A stretch of 64,000 bases of DNA from Tubulanus polymorphus (Eukaryota; Nemertea; Palaeonemertea; Tubulaniformes; Tubulanidae). The position numbers and the translations under genes were made by a program. Shown in pieces: positions 56,836-64,000 of this stretch. The stretch is taken from NCBI RefSeq assembly GCF_964204645.1, contig NC_134034.1, forward strand, positions 1,548,001 to 1,612,000. The letters are read 5' to 3'. The notes beneath the pieces were generated by a model, which saw nothing but the letters and a program-made list of their open reading frames with translations, made no database searches and had not been told where the DNA came from. Positions within the stretch are counted from its first letter, which is position 1, and each line of letters opens with the position of its first letter.

Positions 56836-59817
56836 ATGGCCGCGTCTAAACTTCTAATTCTCGTGGTTGCGATACTGCTGTGCCGCTGTGGTGCCATATC
56901 GGAAATTATCGATGAAATCGAAAGAACGCCGTGGAGTTCAGAAAGTAACTTACTAGATTATGAGAAATACCGGTCACTCGGCGGTAGTATGATGCTGTAT
57001 TCTGGAATAGTCGGCGATAAGCGGCGTCCAAACCGACGCGACGATATCCTCAGCAGACGCTTTTACTACGGTTGCCCGTCAGTGTGTCGCTGTTATTATA
57101 AACGTTATGGTTTGCAATGGTAAGTAAAAATCTATTTTGTATCTATTGCCAGGGCGAATTTGTATCTAGAATTGGAGGCTGGGGTCAAATTGAAAAGAAA
57201 TGTAAAGTTTAGCAGTGTAGAGCCTGGGGTTTAAATCTCCGATGATGACACGCGAAAAGATGCATTTTGAGAGAGGATGAGTGTTAGAATAGCGGGTATG
57301 GGCGATCACTGTTCGGGTAATAAGTCAAATTCAACTAGAATTTCAATAGGCTTTTCTGCGAAGACCCATAAAACCCTAATTAGAAAGGCAGGGCCCGAAC
57401 CTCCTAACTCACCCGACCCTTGTGTTATTGCCGTTTCCACAACGCAATTTGATTGGAAGTTATTAAAAGATTAGGTGATTTTTCGATTGAAAAGAAACTT
57501 TTTTCCGCAACACTAACACCTGAACAAATTTTTCAGGTTTGGTATGGCTAACTGCAGGAATAAAGGACTCACGAAGTTCCCCCGAATAAAGAATAACATA
57601 AATATTCTGTACTTGTCGAAGAATAGGATAAAGAGCATAAAACCGTTCCGTCGATTACCGAGATTGTATTGGCTAGGATTACAGGAAAACGCATTGAGTT
57701 CACTGGTGGGACACAAATCACTTCATCATCTACCGAGACTAGGGTATCTCGATGTTTCATGTAATCCAGTACGGTTTATTGACAAACATGCTCTCATGAA
57801 GAATACGCATCTGAGATCATTCGCTTACAATTCTATTCTGTTCGCCGGACCTCAATCGGTCACGGTCAGACGCGTGTGTCCTACAAATCACTCCGTCGAA
57901 GATGTTCACAATTTATTTCATTCTTTACAAAATTGCGCTCTCTTAGAATATTTATTTTTAATTGCTGTTTGGCCGCTTGAAGCGATTTCTTTGACTACAT
58001 CAATATCTAAATATTTACACGTACAGAATTTGAAGGTTTTAAAACTAAGCAATAATCGGATACCTGAAATTGATACAGGCTTTTTTCGTGGGTTCAAAAG
58101 TTTGGAATACCTGAGTATGGAAAATTGCAGAACGAATTTTAAAATGCATCAATTCAAAGGACTCGTTAATCTTCGTAATGTATTTCTGCGTCAGAACATC
58201 ATCCAAAATTTGAATCTCACAGAATTCATTATTTCCCACACAAGACTAGATTCATTTAGCGCATTAAGTTCACCAGGTTTAATTTGCTTCGATAGTCGCA
58301 CATCATTTACCATAAACAACAGACTGACAAAATTATTAATCTCGTGTATAATTGAGCTGAATCCCGGTGAATCACCGTGTGGTACCCGATACCCTGAGAG
58401 GGTTTTTTATTTGAGAAAGGACATAAAGAACCTGCGGAAGTTGCATTCCTTAGTGATTCATTTGAAAAGTCCTTTCGTATTCTTATGCCTGAAGTCATTC
58501 GATCTGTTACCCGAATCTATGCATTATATCGGAATAGACAATCTTGCAGGACCGTTTAATTACTATCTAAAAGAACAAATGCTTCGTAACGCGTGTGAAA
58601 GCTTTATGTGGAATAAGACGTTTTATAAACTAACTTGGTTTTTCCTTGGTGGGACGATTATTGGCAGCTGTCCTAGTCATGTACTCCGTCATATCCTCAC
58701 TAGAGTTCCTTCACTAGAAACACTAAATCTATCCAGTAATGGAATTAGACATTTGGATATAAACACATTTGAAGCAATTCTTAACTTAAAGTTTTTGTGG
58801 CTAAAGTATAACAGACTGACTACGATTCAGCCAGGTCTGTTTAAGCCATTAACGAACCTACGCGTTTTGAATTTAGCATCGAATCAACTAAAAACGTTCG
58901 ATCCTGATGAAATAATTAATTTAAGACATTTTATATCCATTTCTCTTCTCGATAATACATTTGAATGCGATTGTCAACTGAGAAAATTGCGAAATTGGCT
59001 AAAAGAGTTAGGTAGTCGTCGAACTAAAAAGCATTACTATTACGACTTTAGGGCAGAAGACCAACACAATCGTACCACGATCAAACTTGTTTGTACTTCA
59101 CCAAAAAAACTATCCGGAGTTGCTATCGCAGATTTTCAGTTAGGTTGGATAGAATGTGACAACCACAAAGATATAATCATTTCTCTTTCAACTTTATGCG
59201 TCACTGTTATTATTATAGCTATTGGGAGAATTGTTGCCAAAAAGAAATGGCAAATTTACTATTGGTGGATGGTAAAAATCAATCGATTTCTACCGAAACT
59301 ATTACGTATAGCGACGGTAAGCCGTTCTGATGATATGAAATTTGACGGATTTCTGAGCCATAGCATGGATGACCTTCAATTTGTCTATTTGAATTTCATA
59401 CCCGAAATAGAAAAATCCAAAGATTTCGCTTCGAAGTTTTGCGTCGAGTTTCGAGACTTTACAATCGGTGCCTACATACAACAGAACAATATCGACGCTA
59501 TTTACGGGTCTCGGTGGGTCGTGTTTTTGTTGACCGAATCATTCATCGAGGAAAGATGGGTAGAATTTGTAATAAGCATGGCGGCAAACCGGTGCGTCGA
59601 GGAGGGCAAAAACATCATACTCGTGCTCGATATCGATCATATACCCGAATCGCGCATGCCCGAATCCTTGCGGACGATCATTTCAAATGTTGTTTACATG
59701 AAATACCCGCGAGACGATAAAGCCCGTTCTACGTTTTGGAAAAAGGTTCGCCTTACCCTGATCGGTAAACAGAAAAAATTCATACAACCAGCTAATATGT
59801 ATCGATCTAACCGCTAA
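56836..59817 (+). CDS. Toll-like receptor (TLR-b), paralogue of TLR-a, 2 exons, 854 aa
   Basis: Exons 56836-57119 and 57537-59817, phase 2 junction. The start at 56836 aligns with TLR-a; an open frame reaches back to 56746, so a longer N-terminus is possible. It has a signal peptide (LLILVVAILLCRCGA), N-terminal cap (CPSVCRCYYKRYGLQWFGMANC), LRRs (LETLNLSSNGIRHLDINTFE; LKFLWLKYNRLTTIQ), one C-terminal cap (CDCQLRKLRNWL ... WIEC), a membrane helix (IIISLSTLCVTVIIIAIGRI) and a TIR domain (FDGFLSHS, CVEFRDFTIG, TFWKKV). Exon 1 and the last 552 bp are almost identical to TLR-a, but the LRR region differs in many residues, including gaps. The BB-loop proline is again absent (RDFTIG). It is expected to act at the cell surface or in endosomes in innate sensing; the ligand is unknown. 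Confidence 0.95.
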
Positions 59818-60164
59818 TCTATTAACATTACCCTCCCGGTGTACCCGGTAGTATAACTCACCTCCCCCTATCCCCCTATTCTAGCGAATGTGCATAGCGG
59901 TAAATTTGGTGAATGTACCCCACCCCTCCAATTTTCCCTTCATACCCCTCGGACCTTTTTCTCTATCATAAGAAAAACTGATAGCCAACACTTCACTAGG
60001 CAACTATTTGTAGACCAGACTAGACTAGATTTGTATAAGACCTCTGTCTGCAGGATCTAGGGCCTGAAATTAAAGACAAGTAATTTCTGTGTCTATCTGC
60101 TTTCGGCAATAATAACTCGAGTTTGAACTAGGTCGGTTCCTGATATGCTTTTTACAGGTTTTTT

Positions 60165-61080
60165 TTTTAAATTTTAAAATGTAATTTTATTTGTAAATTT
60201 GACTTACAGATGAATTGTGAGTTAGATATGTTTAAGTTTATCCGATGACGGTGATATCATCTTTTCTATAATAATTCTACCAGAGTATTCTAGCATCTGA
60301 AGTGCTTTGTATCTAAATAAGGGATTAAGTTTACAGTTGTTGTTTACATTTTGTTCACGTTTATTCAAGAAAAAGAAAATCAATAAATTTTACCGTAGTC
60401 GAAATAAGTGTTTTGTACATTAATTTTGCGTGTTTAATTTATTCAAGTTTTTAATTCAAAATATTTATTTGTAAATGTGACATTAAAAAAAAAGATGAAT
60501 TATGAGTTAGATATGTTCCAGTTTATTCAAAGTTACATCAATTTGTACATAATAATTCTACCAGTTTAAACAAGTTGGTTGAAGTTGCATTGTATGTATA
60601 CTGTGGCTAAAAGCTTAGACAAAGCAATTCGAAATAAATATATTTCCATAGAATATTTGGTTTGTCATTTTGTAGGTGTATTCGAGTGGAAATAAATCAA
60701 GAAATCTCATCGTAGTCGAAATGTAGTGTTTGTACATTAATTCTTCGTGTTAAGTATATTCAAGTTCTTTAATTGAAAATAATCATTTGCAAATGTGACT
60801 TGAACAAGGAATTATGAGTAAGATATGTTTACGTTTAACCAAGGTGATATCAGATTTTATAAAATAGTTCTTCTTGTATGAACTAGTAGGTCCGCTTTTG
60901 AAGTGGTTTGTGTATAGATAATTATAGAATAAGTTACGTAAGCCAATGAATATTTCATTTGTCATTTTGTACACGAGTAAAAATAAATTCAAAAAAATCT
61001 TATAGCAGTTGAAATGAGTGTTTAGCTGTTTGATTTTGGTGTAAACTTCGTGTCAAATATCGAGTATAAAACTCTTATTC
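60165..61080 (+). repeat. Three tandem diverged units of about 300 bp downstream of TLR-b
   Basis: Each unit has TTTGTAAATnTGAC, GAATTATGAGTTAGATATGTT, TTTATTC, then an ATAATTCTACCAG or related word and GAGTnnAAATAAATCAAGAA(A)TC. Units begin near 60170, 60465 and 60770. A related single stretch follows TLR-a near 39240-39590, so the ancestral TLR 3' flank was amplified here. Confidence 0.65.
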
Positions 61081-62049
61081 GGTAGCATTTTGTCAAAAGC
61101 TTTGTAAAATATTTAAAAGCGTATTTCGTCATGGATACTATGGTCGACTTCCATGCCATACATCCCCCGGATTCGAACCTGGTCAATTGAGGATCAATAA
61201 TCATGAAAAAGAAGCGAATTACCATAACCAGTATATATGCTTTCATTAGAAATATAGGTTACATATAGATTTAGGATTTATATAATAATCAACGAGAGAG
61301 TGGAATCGTGAATTCAAGTCAGAGTAATTGGAAACGAGGACTTAAGTAATAAATGTTAGCTTAGACAAATCAGGGGTGATAAACAAACTGATGGAAAGGA
61401 ATGAAGGATGAGAGGAATGATAAAGTGAGTGCAGGAGAACAAACTGACCGGCGGAATTAAGGGTAAGGCTTTCACTGAGTGAGTTGTTTTTTTGGGTCGC
61501 CTGCCAATGACACGTCGAGTGGATATAGGAGATCAAAATGTCCTCCCGAGAAAACCGTCATTGATTACTTTCTATACAATATCCATGTTTCACGTTGTCA
61601 AGAGTATTTTTGATTTTGCGGATAATATTTTCTATCAGTGTTGACTGTATTGACGACTTGGCGGCTGCGGTATATGCAACCAGGAAAATGATGTTGATAT
61701 AAGGGTACAGTGTACATGTAACAATATACAGAATATATTTATAGCAGTTTATTAAATTGAACAATTAGTCCGTGTATCATAATACGGATGAGTTAATTAT
61801 AGATAATACAAAGAGTATAAGTTGATAAAAAGTAGTCAAATGAACGAAATATCGTACAGGGTTTAAACCGTTCAAGTTGATTTATATCATATTTCGCTGA
61901 CAATTACTGAGGAAGGTTTGATGAAGAAATGTTTAGTACAATATCCAAACTCAAACGTGGTGAACGGATGATATGATAAAAACCCGCTATGTACAAATTA
62001 AAAGATTTTAAAATCGAGAATTTATTTATTCAAAAAAACTGAAATGTAA

Positions 62050-62095
62050 AATACGCGACGTTTCGATCTGACCCTAGAGATTATCGTCAGGTGTG
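62050..62095 (-). ncRNA. Hammerhead-ribozyme-like motif, minus strand
   Basis: On the minus strand: CTGACGA (62090-62084), a stem ATCT/AGAT around CTAGGGTC, then GAAACGTC starting at 62064. The core order is that of a minimal type I hammerhead with the self-complementary ACGT as stem III, as reported for Penelope-like retroelements. Stem I pairing is weak. No retroelement frame is adjacent. Confidence 0.55.
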
Positions 62096-62870
62096 AGATA
62101 TTGACTAATTACAGGGGTATATATACAGAGGAGAACAGGTTAATTGAGTAAAATAGTGAGTGAGTAAATAGCGTTTGGCAAGGCATGAAGCAATATACTT
62201 AGAAAGTATGGGTTTGCGCGGAGGAAAGCATTCGTCAAATCGGTGCTAATATCTGAGTAACGAGTAAGAAATGAATGGTGTGAATTGATGATTGACGTTT
62301 CTTCGTGTTGCCCCTCTCTCTGATAAGAAGGGCTACAAATAATCAGGAAAGCGCTCACACGGCGCGAGAAAAGGCGTTTTCAATTTAACGAAAAAGCCAA
62401 TTTGTTATAGGACCTAACTTGACAAATACGATTTGGCGATTCATTCATTCTCCATAAATGTGCCTATTCTTATTTTCAAGATCACCATTTTCTTTCCTCC
62501 GTGGCATTTCGGACTCCTTGCTCATTATTAGGTACAAAATAGTGTATTATTGCTTTTTCTAGAGAATGTTCTAAATATTCAAATTCAAGCAGATTCAAAC
62601 TCTAGACTAATTGTTTAAGTTCTGTATAACTCCCGCAGATGGCGTTGCTTAGTACAGTTGCAGTTGCTAAATCGAATTTTCTGAACCGGATTTATTCATC
62701 GAAATTAGTATCGACGCCTGATAATGAATTTAGAGTCCGAAATGCCTCCTTGAGCTCAAATTCACGGTTTATTTGAGACTATATCGATGGCCGATAGACT
62801 GAATCACAGGCCAACTCTTAAGCTACGGTAACTCATTTTCTGAGAGACCCTGTATGCCGATGGAATTCTC

Positions 62871-63905
62871 TCAGTGGCTGTCAGAACGATTCCTTTTGAG
62901 TAAACACAGACGGCAGAAAATCTCTGACAGATGAACGCGAAAATAGGACAATCTGATGACGTAAAGAGGGAGACTGGTGGCGTTGTTGATGTAGGAAATA
63001 CCGGAGGCAACCCAGTATAAGTCTACCAGATGAGACCTATCTTGACGGCTCAATAAATGCGGATTTTTATCGACGTTATATCCGTAAAAAAGTCCAGACA
63101 CCATCGGATTGCACAACACGAAAATCGAAGCCACGGCCATCAATGTTATACTGATACCTTTTTCGTGTCGCTTGCCGCCCGAGCCGAGTGATGTCCGGTC
63201 GTTAGTCGTGGTCCGATACGCGCGGAACAACGCCCAACATATGAGAGCGTTGATGACTAAAAGCAGAACGGACGGTATGACGTAGTAACCAATCAGCATC
63301 AACAGGAACCGAAAGGAGAACATGATATCTGGATCTATTGCGCGACTTTCTGTGCACATGAACTTGCGCGTGACTTCCTCCGCGGCCACTTCGAAAAAGA
63401 ATAGTTGCCTGACTTCGAGTAAGGCGAACAGGACAGCGGCGCTCGACAGTAAAATAATACGCATTCTACGCGTCACACGCAACATATGCATCGGGAACTG
63501 AATGGCACAGAATCTCTCCAGTGTCATCGCTATCGTGATGAACGCCGAGGCGCCCATACACCAGAACACTACCAATATCAATAACTTACAACTAAGTTGA
63601 CTTGATCCGAAAATGTTGACGCTGTACCGACCGTCGGTAAGCGAGGCTAGGCCTCGATTCAGCCAGGTGAATATACCGGATAGAAGGGAGTACATGCCGT
63701 CGGTGATAGCCAGACAGAACATGTATATCACTCCCGGTTTGTTCCACCGCTTGTGTTTGATGAACACCACGACTATGACTAAACTGCCCATAGTTCCGAC
63801 CAGGAGAATCGGCAAATACACGTAACCGTAAAAGAATAAACGAATTTCATGCGCATATCGCAGACCGAACATTCGGTTTGGCAGCAGCGCGATGGAATAA
63901 TTCAT
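62871..63905 (-). CDS. Class A (rhodopsin-like) peptide-type GPCR, intronless, 344 aa
   Basis: Seven hydrophobic helices are visible: YLPILLVGTMGSLVIVVVFI, VIYMFCLAITDGMYSLLSGI, LLILVVFWCMGASAFITIAM, IILLSSAAVLFALLEV, FLLMLIGYYVIPSVLLLVI, ISITLMAVASIFVLCNPMVS and a last one around SYINNATSLPLYVI. The DRY position reads ERF. A Cys before TM3 (SSQLSCK) and one in the second loop (RKFMCTE) can form the usual disulfide. The TM7 NPxxY motif is altered to SLPLY and the TM6 CWxP to LCNP. Spacing and loop style resemble invertebrate neuropeptide (FMRFamide-like or TRH-like) receptors. It would act at the plasma membrane through G proteins; ligand unknown. The first Met gives a short N-terminus with an NYS glycosylation site. 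Confidence 0.88.
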   Translation of the reverse strand: MNYSIALLPNRMFGLRYAHEIRLFFYGYVYLPILLVGTMGSLVIVVVFIKHKRWNKPGVIYMFCLAITDGMYSLLSGIFTWLNRGLASLTDGRYSVNIFGSSQLSCKLLILVVFWCMGASAFITIAMTLERFCAIQFPMHMLRVTRRMRIILLSSAAVLFALLEVRQLFFFEVAAEEVTRKFMCTESRAIDPDIMFSFRFLLMLIGYYVIPSVLLLVINALICWALFRAYRTTTNDRTSLGSGGKRHEKGISITLMAVASIFVLCNPMVSGLFYGYNVDKNPHLLSRQDRSHLVDLYWVASGISYINNATSLPLYVIRLSYFRVHLSEIFCRLCLLKRNRSDSH

Positions 63906-64000
63906 CTCGCCGATGCGCGCTCAGGTCGCCAGGTCGTCATGAACGAACCATTTGACGAAACACTTCGACGGGTTGTGACGACGATATAGAAAATCTATAC

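Larger units (their letters stand above)
59818..62870. other. Intergenic DNA after TLR-b, with a triplicated segment and repeat fragments
   Basis: Apart from the triplicate at 60165-61080 and the hammerhead-like motif at 62058-62092, a box-B-like CCAGGTTCGAATCC lies on the minus strand near 61175, probably a tRNA-like repeat fragment. No coding exon is supported. Confidence 0.45.

Noticed and set aside
1-64000. CRISPR arrays, operons or bacterial promoters
   Set aside because: The window is spliced animal DNA; the tandem repeats have no unique spacers.

Overview
The window is animal (metazoan) nuclear DNA. It has spliced genes with GT-AG introns, an integrin alpha subunit, Toll-like receptors, LDLa/LRR G-protein-coupled receptors and abundant short inverted-repeat transposons. 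Two genes point to a lophotrochozoan (mollusc, annelid, brachiopod or similar). One is the GRL101-like receptor architecture first known from a pond snail; the other is an H1 with an SPKR-rich N-terminal arm resembling molluscan protamine-like/sperm H1 proteins. I cannot name the species.

Layout. 1-2739: 3' part of a BEL/Pao retrotransposon polyprotein. 4592-15493 (+): 23 exons of an integrin alpha gene whose 5' exons are not in the window; its introns hold several minisatellites, MITEs and a U1 snRNA gene (11142-11304). 18471-19307 (+): intronless histone H1 with a histone 3' stem-loop. 19781-25928 (+): seven-exon gene for a cation-dependent mannose-6-phosphate-receptor-like protein, which I reconstructed from matching splice phases. 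25005-25343 and 26355-33048: two copies of one inverted-repeat transposon with 9-bp target duplications, the second carrying a 6.4-kb element nested inside it. 33810-34685 (-): intronless histamine-N-methyltransferase-like gene. 36076-59817: an immune-type receptor array. 62871-63905 (-): intronless class A peptide-type GPCR.

The receptor array is the most remarkable region. Two TLR genes (+) and two very large receptors of about 1,915 and 1,930 aa (-) alternate. Each large receptor reads signal peptide, CUB, CUB-like, C-type lectin-like, LDLa repeats, LRRs, then 7TM. A MITE-interrupted remnant of a third TLR first exon lies between them at 49452-49838. The order is TLR-a(+), GPCR-a(-), TLR relic(+), GPCR-b(-), TLR-b(+). 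This is best explained by tandem duplication of a head-to-head [GPCR / TLR] pair. GPCR-b and TLR-b start codons are only 450 bp apart and could share a promoter. The two TLRs have nearly identical TIR-coding DNA (5 differences in 552 bp, all amino-acid-changing) but clearly diverged LRR ectodomains, which suggests recent gene conversion of the signalling end while the recognition end diversifies.

Functional links between neighbouring genes are inferred from position and domains only. No homology search or transcript data were available, and exon limits come from reading splice sites and phases by eye.
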